Source of the DNA: Lachnospiraceae bacterium
Lineage (GTDB): Bacteria > Bacillota > Clostridia > Lachnospirales > Lachnospiraceae
NCBI GenBank assembly: GCA_017936885.1
Contig: JAGBEO010000008.1
Span: 62,001 to 126,000, forward strand
Length of the DNA: 64,000 bases
Direction of reading: 5' to 3'
Positions within the stretch are counted from its first letter, which is position 1. Every line of letters begins with the position of its first letter. Shown here piece by piece: positions 51,784-61,186 of the stretch. The notes below the pieces were generated by a model. It ran no database searches. It was not told the origin of the DNA and saw nothing but the letters and a program-made list of their open reading frames with translations. The position numbers and the translations under genes are program-made.

Positions 51784-54282
51784 ATGGCAAAGAAAGCTGT
51801 AACAACAACCTTTGATACAGAACTATTCAAGAGAAGTGTTTTATATAATGTAAAGACACTTTACAGAAAAACACTTGAAGAAGCTACCGATCAGCAGATT
51901 TTTCAGGCGGTATCCTATGCAATTAAGGATGCAATCGTAGATCAGTGGCTGACCACACAGAAGGAATATGACAAGCAGGATCCTAAGATGGTATATTATT
52001 TATCCATGGAATTCCTGATGGGCCGTGCCCTTGGCAATAATATGATTAACTTACAGGCATACAAGGCAGTGGAGGAAGCTTTGGATGAGCTGGGAATTGA
52101 TATTAATGTGGTAGAGGATCAGGAGCCGGATGCAGCGCTTGGTAACGGCGGTCTGGGCCGTCTGGCAGCTTGCTTTTTGGATTCCCTTGCAACACTGGGT
52201 TATGCGGCATATGGCTGCGGTATCCGTTATCGTTACGGTATGTTCAAGCAGGAGATCAGAGACGGTTATCAGATCGAAGTGCCGGATAACTGGCTGAAAG
52301 ACGGTAATCCCTTTGAACTTCGCAGACCTGAGTATACTAAGGAAGTCCGTTTCGGCGGTTACGTAAATGTGTACGTAGATGAGAACGGCAGAAGCAATTT
52401 CAGACAGGAAGGATATCAGGCCGTTAAGGCGATTCCGTATGATCTTCCGGTTGTGGGATACGGCAACGGTATTGTCAACACACTGCGTATCTGGGATGCA
52501 GAGCCGGTGAACTGCTTCCAGTTGGATTCTTTTGATAAGGGTGATTACCAGAGAGCTGTAGAGCAGGAAAATCTGGCAAGAAACATTGTGGAAGTACTTT
52601 ATCCTAACGATAACCACTATGCAGGAAAAGAACTTCGTTTGAAACAGCAGTATTTCTTTATTTCCGCATCTGTTCAGGAAGCAGTAGCGAAATATATGAG
52701 AAAGCATGATGATATCAGAAAATTCTATGAGAAGGTGACCTTCCAGTTAAATGATACCCATCCTACGGTAGCAATCGCAGAGCTGATGCGTATTCTCATG
52801 GATGAATATTATCTGACATGGGATGAGGCATGGGAAGTAACGACTAAGACTTGTGCCTATACCAATCATACCATTATGGCAGAAGCATTAGAGAAATGGC
52901 CCATTGAGCTGTTCTCCAGACTGCTTCCCCGCGTATACCAGATTATAGAAGAGATTAACCGCAGATTTATCGCACGCATTGAGCAGATGTATCCAGGCAA
53001 TCAGGAGAAGATCCGCAAGATGGCTATCATTTATGACGGACAGGTTAAGATGGCACATCTGGCTATCGCAGCAGGCTATTCTGTCAATGGTGTGGCAAGA
53101 TTACATACAGAGATCCTTAAGAATCAGGAGCTTAAGGACTTCTATGAGATGATGCCTGAGAAATTCAACAATAAGACCAACGGTATCACCCAGAGACGTT
53201 TCCTGTTACATGCCAATCCGCTGCTTGCTGACTGGGTAACAGCACATGTGGGCAATGACTGGATTACCGATCTGCCGAAGATCAATAAGTTAAAAGTATA
53301 TGCCGATGATGAAAAAGCACAGCAGGAGTTCATGAACATTAAGTATCAGAACAAGGTTCGTCTGGCTGAGTATATTTTAGAGCATAACGGTATTGAGGTA
53401 GACCCCCGTTCTATCTTCGATGTACAGGTTAAGAGATTACATGAGTATAAGCGTCAGTTGCTGAATATCTTACATGTTATGTATCTGTACAATGAGCTGA
53501 AAGAGCATCCGGACATGGATTTCTATCCGAGAACTTTCATTTTCGGTGCAAAGGCTGCAGCCGGTTATAAGAATGCCAAGCTGACGATTAAGCTGATCAA
53601 TGCCGTGGGAGATGTGGTAAATAATGATCCCGCTATTAACGGCAAGATTAAGGTAGTCTTCATTGAGAACTACCGTGTATCAAACGCAGAGATTATCTTT
53701 GCCGCTGCCGATGTATCCGAGCAGATTTCCACTGCAAGTAAGGAAGCATCCGGTACCGGTAATATGAAGTTTATGTTAAACGGTGCTTTGACACTTGGTA
53801 CGATGGACGGCGCCAATGTGGAGATCGTTGAAGAAGTAGGCGAAGAGAACGCCTTTATCTTCGGTCTCAGCTCTGATGAAGTTATCCGTTATGAGAATTA
53901 CGGCGGTTATGATCCGACTGAGATTTTCAACAATGATCCTGATATCAGAAAGGTCTTGATGCAGTTGATTAACGGAACTTATGCGCCGAGTGACCCTGAT
54001 TTGTTCAGACCGCTGTACAACTCTCTGTTAAATACACAGTGTACGGCTAAGGCTGATACTTACTTTATCTTGAAAGACTTCAAGTCCTATGCCGAGGCTC
54101 AGAAGAAAGTGGAGGCAGCCTACAGAGACGAGAAGGGCTGGGCTAAGAGTGCTATCCTTAATGTGGCCTGTGCCGGTAAGTTCACATCTGACAGAACGAT
54201 TCAGGAGTACGTGGATGATATCTGGAAGCTTGACAAGGTGGTATTGCCTAAGAAAGCGCCGGAAGGTATTTTGAAGAAATAA
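51784..54282 (+). CDS. glgP: Glycogen/starch/maltodextrin phosphorylase
   Basis: 832 residues, standard length. The N-terminal domain includes YYLSMEFLMGRALGNN and ALGNGGLGRLAACFLDS. RLHEYKRQLLN and the PLP-lysine segment EASGTGNMKFMLNGALT (Lys at about 662) are the diagnostic C-terminal features, followed by GTMDGANVEI. It removes glucose-1-phosphate from non-reducing ends of glycogen. The synthesis genes glgC and glgD are about 30 kb away, so breakdown and synthesis are separately regulated. AGGAGG precedes the ATG. Confidence 0.97.
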   Translation: MAKKAVTTTFDTELFKRSVLYNVKTLYRKTLEEATDQQIFQAVSYAIKDAIVDQWLTTQKEYDKQDPKMVYYLSMEFLMGRALGNNMINLQAYKAVEEALDELGIDINVVEDQEPDAALGNGGLGRLAACFLDSLATLGYAAYGCGIRYRYGMFKQEIRDGYQIEVPDNWLKDGNPFELRRPEYTKEVRFGGYVNVYVDENGRSNFRQEGYQAVKAIPYDLPVVGYGNGIVNTLRIWDAEPVNCFQLDSFDKGDYQRAVEQENLARNIVEVLYPNDNHYAGKELRLKQQYFFISASVQEAVAKYMRKHDDIRKFYEKVTFQLNDTHPTVAIAELMRILMDEYYLTWDEAWEVTTKTCAYTNHTIMAEALEKWPIELFSRLLPRVYQIIEEINRRFIARIEQMYPGNQEKIRKMAIIYDGQVKMAHLAIAAGYSVNGVARLHTEILKNQELKDFYEMMPEKFNNKTNGITQRRFLLHANPLLADWVTAHVGNDWITDLPKINKLKVYADDEKAQQEFMNIKYQNKVRLAEYILEHNGIEVDPRSIFDVQVKRLHEYKRQLLNILHVMYLYNELKEHPDMDFYPRTFIFGAKAAAGYKNAKLTIKLINAVGDVVNNDPAINGKIKVVFIENYRVSNAEIIFAAADVSEQISTASKEASGTGNMKFMLNGALTLGTMDGANVEIVEEVGEENAFIFGLSSDEVIRYENYGGYDPTEIFNNDPDIRKVLMQLINGTYAPSDPDLFRPLYNSLLNTQCTAKADTYFILKDFKSYAEAQKKVEAAYRDEKGWAKSAILNVACAGKFTSDRTIQEYVDDIWKLDKVVLPKKAPEGILKK

Positions 54283-54629
54283 TTATATAATACAATTATG
54301 AAGATTATGATAGAGGACTGTTGCATTGGTTGATAGGAGACCGGCGGCGGTCCTTTATTTTGATATGTTGAATGTCCGGTGGAGTATGTCATATTCTCTG
54401 TTGTTCAATATATCTGCATACCGTTTTCAGAATATAAGAGAAAAAATCATGGTATGGTTCTTTTATTAATTTGTGCGCCATGGGCACACTCTAACGGGGG
54501 AAAAGAGTAGATGCTGAAATAAGTCGTTTCTATGATTGGTAATGGCGTAGACAGGCTCAACGTGGTATGATAAGTGGGATGGCAGAAGCAGATATTTTCA
54601 ATAGAAGTGACCGGACATAGATAGAAACA
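54283..54629. other. Intergenic region after glgP
   Basis: About 350 bp. It contains the probable glgP terminator at 54335-54357. I see nothing else convincing; the last 200 bp have no gene, and no clear promoter for the kinase gene was found. Confidence 0.55.
54335..54357 (+). terminator. Probable terminator of glgP
   Basis: AGGA-GA-CCG pairs with CGGTCCT around GCGG, with a two-base bulge, followed by TTATTTT. Moderate strength. Confidence 0.45.
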
Positions 54630-55730
54630 ATGATATTTGACGATAAAAACAAATGTTTACAATTGGCTGAGAAAATTTTGGCACATTATCAGAAGGGTTT
54701 AGGAACAGACTGCAAATTGCAGCTTTTGCAGTTGTCCGAGAATATTACGTATCTCGTGGAGCATACTGGAAATGCAGTCGAAATGCAAAACATAGAGCCG
54801 TGTGGAACAAGACAAAAGGCAGTCCTGCGTCTGAGCCGTCCCGGATATCATACGGAAGAGGAATTGCAGGCAGAGATAATGTGGATGATGAAGTTGCAGG
54901 AAGATTTCAAGGTGCAGGAGGAAAAACAAACGGTTTGCACATGCAGTTCGCAAAGCGGGGTTTGTTTCTGTATCCGACAGCCTTTGGCGGGAGATGACGG
55001 GCAGTATCTGTATACTGTGGAGGATGTATGCGGTCAGGTGTATTTTGGCACCATCTTTACGTATTTGTCAGGTGCGCCGTTGGAAGATATTTCTTTGCAG
55101 GAACAAGTCCTGTGGTTTGAGCGTCTGGGTGAAGTGACAGCAATGCTTCACAGACAGGTACAGGCTTGGCAAAGGGCATCCGGGCTTCCGCGATTTCACT
55201 GGAATTATGAGACCATGATTGGGAAAAAAGCCATCTGGGGAGATTGGAGAGAGGTATTCACAGGAGAGAAGGCTGTACGGTCAGGGCAAGGCGTGCCAGA
55301 GGTTTTAAATCGTGCAGACCTGATGATTCGCCGGAAATTAGAGACCTATGGAAGGACGGCAGACCGTTACGGTCTGATTCACGGAGACTTGCGCGGCGCC
55401 AACCTTCTGGTGGAAGGTGACAGTCTGAAAATCATAGACTTTGATGACAGCGGATTCGGCTGGTATATGCAGGATTTAGCAGCCTCTTTGAGTTTTATGG
55501 AAACAGAAGAAATGGTGACCGGACTGATTCGGGCATGGATCGCTGGCTACCGGAAACAGGGCACATTAACGCAGGCGGATTTAGATATGATCCCTGCCTT
55601 CATTATGATGAGGCGGCTGCAGCTTCTGGCATGGGTGAATAGCCGTACGAATGCAGCTTCTTCTATAGCGTACCGGGAGAAATTCGAGGAAGGTACATTG
55701 GAACTGGCTAAGCGGTATGTTGCTTCTTGA
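54630..55730 (+). CDS. APH-fold phosphotransferase (aminoglycoside/homoserine/choline kinase family)
   Basis: 366 residues. The catalytic motif is GLIHGDLRGANLLV and the metal-binding motif IIDFDDSGFGWYMQDLA, as in the APH kinase superfamily (about residues 250-290). The N-lobe is divergent and carries a Cys-containing insertion (TVCTCSSQSGVCFC near 108-121), unusual in the family. The substrate is unknown; relatives phosphorylate homoserine, choline, hydroxylysine or drugs. No clear Shine-Dalgarno lies before ATG 54630. Neighbours glgP and hflX give no functional clue. Confidence 0.82.
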   Translation: MIFDDKNKCLQLAEKILAHYQKGLGTDCKLQLLQLSENITYLVEHTGNAVEMQNIEPCGTRQKAVLRLSRPGYHTEEELQAEIMWMMKLQEDFKVQEEKQTVCTCSSQSGVCFCIRQPLAGDDGQYLYTVEDVCGQVYFGTIFTYLSGAPLEDISLQEQVLWFERLGEVTAMLHRQVQAWQRASGLPRFHWNYETMIGKKAIWGDWREVFTGEKAVRSGQGVPEVLNRADLMIRRKLETYGRTADRYGLIHGDLRGANLLVEGDSLKIIDFDDSGFGWYMQDLAASLSFMETEEMVTGLIRAWIAGYRKQGTLTQADLDMIPAFIMMRRLQLLAWVNSRTNAASSIAYREKFEEGTLELAKRYVAS

Positions 55731-55931
55731 AAGCTTTTTTGATTGTGCAAAATTTGCGACAGAGTAGATGATCTCTTTGATTGTAGCCGGGAATTTGATT
55801 CCAACGCGTATCAAAGCGTTATACCGGAGAGTTTACCTGTCGGTTAATTCGGGGCGAACTTTGCAGGGAACAGTTCTGACATGGAAGATTTGTGTGAAAG
55901 CTTCATACAGTTGAGGAGGTATGGTTATATT

Positions 55932-57281
55932 ATGGAACGGGCATTATTAGTAGGTATCAATTTAAACGACGGAGAAGATTACGTAACCTCTTTGGAGGAA
56001 TTGGGCGCTTTGGCGAGAGCCTGTGATATGGAAGTGGTGGCAACCATAGAGCAGACGCTTGAACAAGTGCATAAAGCATTTTATATCGGTACGGGTAAAG
56101 TAGAAGAAGTCAAAGAACTTGCTATTGAAACTGACACAGACGTCATAATATTTGACAATTCCCTGTCGCCCATGCAGATACGAAATTTGCAGGAGCGTCT
56201 GGAGAAGCCCATTTTGGACAGAAGTACGCTGATTCTTGATATTTTCGCAAGCAGGGCAAGGTCCCGTGAGGCTAAACTGCAAGTGGAGGTGGCAAGATTG
56301 CAGTACATGCTGCCGCGTCTGGTAGGACTTCATGCGGCATTGAGCCGTCAGGGCGGCGGCAGCGGTGCTATGAGCAATAAGGGTGCCGGTGAGAAGAAGC
56401 TTGAGTTGGACAGACGTGTTTTGGAGCATCGCTTGACAGAGCTGCGCAGGGAGTTAAAAGAGGTCAGTCAGGAACGTGAAACTCAGCGGAAACGCCGTGC
56501 GCAGTCAGGCATTCCCCGTGTTGCGCTGGTGGGCTATACCAATGCGGGCAAATCTACGTTATTGAATGCCATGTTAGATCTATACGGAAGCGATGAGGCG
56601 GACGTGGAAGAAAAGAAAGTCATGGAGAAAGACATGCTTTTTGCCACGTTAGATACCACGGTGCGCAAGGTTGCACCGGAGAATCATCACGCCTTTCTTC
56701 TGTCAGATACGGTAGGTTTTATTCACAAGCTGCCGCACAATCTGGTGGAGGCTTTTCATTCTACGCTGGAAGAGGCACGGGAAGCGGATATTCTTCTGCA
56801 GGTAGTGGATTACAGTGACCCGCATTATAAGGAGCAGATCGCTGTGACCAATCAGACCTTAAAGGAACTGGGTGCCGACGGCATTCCCATGATCTATGTT
56901 TATAATAAGGCAGATAAAGTGTCGGCGGATGATATCCCTGCAGTCTCAGGCGGAAATCCGGGTAGAATCTGTGATCAGCCGGAGACGTGCGAAACAAGTG
57001 CTGTATACAAACTTCCGGCAGTCACGGAAAACAGCATCTATCTGTCTGCCAAACGGCAGATCGGCATGGAAGCTTTGATCTGTCTGATTGAGAAAAAGTT
57101 GTCCGGCGGATATCAGGAATGCACGCTTCTGATTCCCTACACAGACGGCAGGGCGGTGTCTTATCTGAATGAACATGCTGTTGTTTACGAGACCGCATAT
57201 CTGGAAGAAGGTGTGCAGATGAAGCTGAACTGCAGGAAGGAAGACTACAGGTATTATGAGAAGTATATAATCCGGGCTTAG
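55932..57281 (+). CDS. hflX: Ribosome-associated GTPase HflX
   Basis: 449 residues. The N-terminal HflX domain includes RALLVGINLNDG, FYIGTGKVEEVKEL, DTDVIIFDNSLSPMQIRNLQ and LDIFASRARSREAKLQVE, then GGGSGAMSNKGAGEKKLELD. The GTPase has G1 GYTNAGKSTL, G3 DTVGF (with an earlier ATLDTT switch), and G4 NKAD. HflX splits stalled or heat-stressed ribosomes. The frame is open 17 codons upstream; GAGGAGG lies 12 bp before ATG 55932. C-terminal domain beyond the GTPase is complete. Confidence 0.95.
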   Translation: MERALLVGINLNDGEDYVTSLEELGALARACDMEVVATIEQTLEQVHKAFYIGTGKVEEVKELAIETDTDVIIFDNSLSPMQIRNLQERLEKPILDRSTLILDIFASRARSREAKLQVEVARLQYMLPRLVGLHAALSRQGGGSGAMSNKGAGEKKLELDRRVLEHRLTELRRELKEVSQERETQRKRRAQSGIPRVALVGYTNAGKSTLLNAMLDLYGSDEADVEEKKVMEKDMLFATLDTTVRKVAPENHHAFLLSDTVGFIHKLPHNLVEAFHSTLEEAREADILLQVVDYSDPHYKEQIAVTNQTLKELGADGIPMIYVYNKADKVSADDIPAVSGGNPGRICDQPETCETSAVYKLPAVTENSIYLSAKRQIGMEALICLIEKKLSGGYQECTLLIPYTDGRAVSYLNEHAVVYETAYLEEGVQMKLNCRKEDYRYYEKYIIRA

Positions 57282-57412
57282 TGAAATCCATAAGATAGTG
57301 ATTTGTTTATTTGAAGCTACAAGTTTTCAAATTTCATTGCGCCCCCGCTTCTTATCCTATATAATTATAAATTAGGTGCAGTTATTAAGAATATTTTGCT
57401 GACCTATACAAT

Positions 57413-57441
57413 TTGAGGGATACAAGTATACGTACTATAAT
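57413..57441 (+). promoter_or_regulatory. SigA-type promoter of the aconitase-family gene
   Basis: TTGAGG (57413-57418), exactly 17 bp, TATAAT (57436-57441). The spacer contains the palindrome GTATAC. Confidence 0.7.
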
Positions 57442-57461
57442 ATAAAACAGGAGGAGATATT

Positions 57462-59762
57462 ATGATTCAATTATTAGAAGGCGGTGCATACCTTGTTCAC
57501 GGCACTGAGATTGTTCCGGATAGTGCAAGTGCTGCCGCGGAAGTGAAGGGCAAAACAGGCAAAGAGATTTCTCAGTCAGAGGCAGCTAAAAATACTATGG
57601 CATACGGTATTTTGCAGGAGCATAATACCTCCGGCAATATGGAGAAATTGAAAATCAAATTCGACAAACTGACTTCCCATGATATTACTTTTGTGGGAAT
57701 TATTCAGACTGCCAGAGCATCGGGACTGACTAAGTTTCCGATTCCTTATGTGCTGACCAACTGTCATAATTCTCTGTGTGCGGTAGGCGGCACTATTAAC
57801 GAGGATGACCACATGTTTGGTTTAACCTGTGCGAAAAAGTACGGCGGCGTTTACGTACCGCCTCATCAGGCAGTTATCCATCAGTTTGCAAGAGAGATGC
57901 TTGCAGGCGGCGGCAAGATGATTTTAGGCTCCGATTCCCATACAAGATACGGTGCTCTCGGTACGATGGCAATGGGCGAGGGCGGCCCGGAGTTAGTGAA
58001 GCAGTTATTATCCCAGACTTATGATATCAATATGCCGGGCGTAGTGGGCGTATACCTGACAGGTGAGCCTGTAAAGGGTGTAGGGCCTCAGGACGTGGCA
58101 CTGGCTATTATCGGGGCAGTCTTTGGCAACGGCTATGTCAAAAATAAAGTCATGGAGTTTGTCGGGCCGGGCGTGTCAAGCTTAAGCGCTGATTTCCGTA
58201 TCGGTATCGATGTCATGACTACCGAGACAACCTGTCTGTCTTCTATCTGGAGAACAGATGAAAAGATCAAAGAGTTCTATGATATCCACGGCAGAGTGGA
58301 AGAATATAAAGAATTAAATCCGGGCGAGGTAGCCTATTACGATGGTATGATTACCGTGGATCTTTCTAAGATCAGACCGATGATTGCCATGCCGTTCCAT
58401 CCCAGCAATACATATACGATTGATGAAGTAAATGCCAATCTTGCAGATGTACTTCATGATGTGGAAGAGCGGGCAAAGGTCAGCTTGGACGGTGCAGTGC
58501 CATATTCCTTACAGGATAAGATCGTAAACGGCAAGTTCATGGTAGATCAGGGTATTATCGCAGGCTGTGCAGGCGGCGGTTTTGAAAATATCTGCGCTGC
58601 TGCGGATATCCTCAAAGGCTCCTACATCGGTGCGGATGGCTTTACCCTGAGTGTATATCCTGCTTCCATGCCGGTATATATGGAACTGATTAAAAACGGT
58701 TGTGCGGCAACGATCATGGAGACAGGTGCCGTTATGAAAACAGCTTTCTGCGGCCCTTGCTTCGGTGCGGGCGATACGCCGGCTAACAATGCCTTCAGTA
58801 TCCGTCACTCTACCAGAAACTTCCCGAACAGAGAAGGTTCTAAGCTGCAGAATGGTCAGATCTCTTCCGTAGCGTTGATGGATGCCCGTTCTATCGCAGC
58901 CACAGCAGCTAACAAAGGCATGCTTACACCGGCTACTGACTTTGACGGAACGATCGGTCAATATAAATATCATTTCGATGCCAACATCTATGCGAACCGT
59001 GTCTTTGATTCCAAGGGTGTGGCAGATGAGAGCGTAGAGATTCAGTTTGGCCCGAACATTAAGGACTGGCCTGCCATGGGCGCGCTGCCGGAGAATCTTG
59101 TACTGCGTGTGGTATCTGAGATTCATGATCCGGTTACCACCACAGACGAGCTGATTCCTTCCGGAGAGACTTCTTCTTACCGTTCCAATCCGTTGGGACT
59201 GGCAGAGTTTGCTTTATCTAGGAAAGATCCTGAATATGTAGGCCGTGCGAAGGACATCCAGAAAGCGGAGAAGGCAAGAATGGCAGGAGAACATCCGTGT
59301 CAGGCACATCCGGATGTAAAACCTGTTATGGATGTGGTAAAGAAGACATTTGCGGATGCTTCTCACGAAAATACCGGTTTTGGTTCTACGATTTTTGCTG
59401 TGAAGCCGGGTGACGGTTCGGCAAGAGAGCAGGCGGCAAGCTGCCAGAAGGTGTTAGGCGGCTGGGCTAATATCGCCAATGAATATGCCACCAAGAGATA
59501 TCGCTCTAACCTGATCAACTGGGGTATGCTGCCCTTCCTGATTCAAGAGGGAGATCTGCCTTTTAAGAACTTAGATTACCTGTTCTTCCCGGATATTAAG
59601 AAAGCGGTGGAAGAGAAGGCGGATGTGATCAAGGCTTATAAGGTGGATGTAGAGTCAGATCAGTTAGTCGGGTTTGAGTTAAAACTTGGCGAGCTTACCG
59701 ACGAAGAGAGACAGATTATCTTAAAGGGATGTCTGATCAACTATAACAGAGTGGACGGTTAA
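57462..59762 (+). CDS. Aconitase-family hydratase
   Basis: 766 residues. Key features are [20 protein letters not shown], the first cluster-binding Cys in [13 protein letters not shown], and CGPC in [12 protein letters not shown] for the other two cluster cysteines. [13 protein letters not shown] follows, then the C-terminal swivel domain. This is the hydratase/aconitase subfamily with GCAGGGFEN in place of GSCTN, often annotated as aconitate hydratase (YbhJ-like). It probably interconverts citrate and isocitrate for glutamate biosynthesis, but the substrate is not certain. No citrate synthase or isocitrate dehydrogenase is adjacent. Ribosome site AGGAGG. Confidence 0.9.
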   Translation: MIQLLEGGAYLVHGTEIVPDSASAAAEVKGKTGKEISQSEAAKNTMAYGILQEHNTSGNMEKLKIKFDKLTSHDITFVGIIQTARASGLTKFPIPYVLTNCHNSLCAVGGTINEDDHMFGLTCAKKYGGVYVPPHQAVIHQFAREMLAGGGKMILGSDSHTRYGALGTMAMGEGGPELVKQLLSQTYDINMPGVVGVYLTGEPVKGVGPQDVALAIIGAVFGNGYVKNKVMEFVGPGVSSLSADFRIGIDVMTTETTCLSSIWRTDEKIKEFYDIHGRVEEYKELNPGEVAYYDGMITVDLSKIRPMIAMPFHPSNTYTIDEVNANLADVLHDVEERAKVSLDGAVPYSLQDKIVNGKFMVDQGIIAGCAGGGFENICAAADILKGSYIGADGFTLSVYPASMPVYMELIKNGCAATIMETGAVMKTAFCGPCFGAGDTPANNAFSIRHSTRNFPNREGSKLQNGQISSVALMDARSIAATAANKGMLTPATDFDGTIGQYKYHFDANIYANRVFDSKGVADESVEIQFGPNIKDWPAMGALPENLVLRVVSEIHDPVTTTDELIPSGETSSYRSNPLGLAEFALSRKDPEYVGRAKDIQKAEKARMAGEHPCQAHPDVKPVMDVVKKTFADASHENTGFGSTIFAVKPGDGSAREQAASCQKVLGGWANIANEYATKRYRSNLINWGMLPFLIQEGDLPFKNLDYLFFPDIKKAVEEKADVIKAYKVDVESDQLVGFELKLGELTDEERQIILKGCLINYNRVDG

Positions 59763-59828
59763 GCCCGATGTTTTGTCTGGCATGGAACAGGTGAGAACCG
59801 GGTGAAAAGATATAATTGCGGGTAAAAG

Positions 59829-59855
59829 TAAAGATTTTACAAAATATTCCGATAT
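59829..59855 (+). promoter_or_regulatory. SigD (flagellar/chemotaxis sigma)-like promoter
   Basis: TAAA (59829-59832), a 16-bp spacer and CCGATAT (59849-59855) match the B. subtilis SigD consensus TAAA-N14-16-CCGATAT exactly. It lies about 197 bp upstream of the GTG start of the calcium-loop protein. Confidence 0.65.
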
Positions 59856-60051
59856 ATTAGGTACAGGGAAAGAAGCTCTTGGCCGGGGCTGATTTTCCTG
59901 AATCTGAATAATGTTGAGACCACGGACGGTATTTTTGAGGGAAAAGGATTTTCTTTAAAGGTATCGTCCTTTCTGTTGCCATGCATCAGGGAAGGTGCAG
60001 TCGGGTGACACAGACAGGCATGGAAACGGGCTTAAACAAAAGGAGGGACAA

Positions 60052-61128
60052 GTGAGAATTGATTCCGGTACTATCGGAATGGAGTCTGCCAGAACATATT
60101 CTACGGTAGTCGCTAGAGGAACAAGATCCATCACAGCCACTTATGTAGGTGACGGGCTTGCAGGCGGCATGTTCGGCGGATTGCTGAATATGGGTGACAA
60201 TGCTGCGGATGCCGAAGAAGGTCAGGAGAATGCTGTGAATCTGGAAGATATCACGACTCATTTTAAGAATCTTTCCGGTATGGCACGTGTGATACCGGAT
60301 CGGGATGAAAAAAATGTAACCAAGACCATCAAGCAGCAATGTGTGGAGTTTTTGATGGAGCTGTTGTTCCGTTTCAGAGGCGAAAGGCGCGGTGACGCAT
60401 ATGGCAGCCAGAACTATCTGACAGCAAAGCTTCCTGTGAATGATATGCTGCCTGCCTATCGTGTGTCTCAGCTTACCAGCCAGACATATTTCAGGGAAGA
60501 GGAATGTACTACTTTTTCTACGGCAGGTACGGTGAAAACAGCAGACGGAAGGGAATTGTCTTTCAATCTGGAGTTTGGCATGAGCCGCAGATTTGAGACG
60601 TATTATGAGGAGACTTATGTTACGGCTGTGAGAGACTACTGCGATCCGCTGGTCATTAACCTGGATACGAATATCGCACAGGTATCGGATCAGAAATTTT
60701 TCTTTGATTTGGACTGTGACGGTACTGAGGATGAAATTTCATCCCTGCATTCGGGGAGTGGTTTTCTGGCGCTTGATCTCAATGAGGATGGTGTTATCAA
60801 TGATGGCAGCGAGCTGTTCGGGACTAAGTCGGGCAACGGATTTGCTGATCTGGCTAAATATGATTCTGACAGCAACGGATGGATTGATGAGGCTGATCCT
60901 ATCTGGGAGAAGCTGTTGATTTGGACAAAAGATGAGGATGGCAGAGATAAGCTGTATCATCTATCGGATTTAGGCGTGGGAGCGATTGGACTTACCAATG
61001 TGTCTACCCAGTTTGCGTTAAATTCACATAAGGATAATGGCAATAATGCTATGATTCGCAATACCGGTATTTTCTTATATGAGAATGGCACTGTGTCTAC
61101 CATTCAGCATCTGGATTTGGCCAGATAA
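60052..61128 (+). CDS. Protein with three EF-hand/dockerin-like calcium loops, no signal peptide
   Basis: 358 residues. GTG start with AGGAGG 5 bp upstream; the frame is open earlier, but this site is decisive. The N-terminus (VRIDSGTIGMESARTYSTVV) is Ser/Thr/Gly-rich without a signal peptide or membrane segment. The C-terminal part contains three acidic loops: DLDCDGTED (219-227), DLNEDGVINDGSELFG (242-257) and DSDSNGWIDEAD (271-282). They resemble calcium-binding EF-hand or dockerin-like loops and the FG-GAP-like C-termini of large surface proteins. Function unknown. The SigD-like promoter upstream links it to motility; see findings. It is followed by spoIID but separated by its own leader. 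Confidence 0.82.
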   Translation: MRIDSGTIGMESARTYSTVVARGTRSITATYVGDGLAGGMFGGLLNMGDNAADAEEGQENAVNLEDITTHFKNLSGMARVIPDRDEKNVTKTIKQQCVEFLMELLFRFRGERRGDAYGSQNYLTAKLPVNDMLPAYRVSQLTSQTYFREEECTTFSTAGTVKTADGRELSFNLEFGMSRRFETYYEETYVTAVRDYCDPLVINLDTNIAQVSDQKFFFDLDCDGTEDEISSLHSGSGFLALDLNEDGVINDGSELFGTKSGNGFADLAKYDSDSNGWIDEADPIWEKLLIWTKDEDGRDKLYHLSDLGVGAIGLTNVSTQFALNSHKDNGNNAMIRNTGIFLYENGTVSTIQHLDLAR

Positions 61129-61137
61129 TACAAGCCG

Positions 61138-61167
61138 GTATAAAATACGAAATACCTACATAGTAAT
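61138..61167 (+). promoter_or_regulatory. Candidate SigE-like promoter of spoIID
   Basis: GTATAAA (61138-61144), 14 bp, CATAGTAAT (61159-61167), similar to the mother-cell SigE pattern (ATA-type -35, CATA..T -10). SpoIID is a SigE gene in B. subtilis. Confidence 0.4.
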
Positions 61168-61186
61168 ACTACATGTGGGGTGTTTC

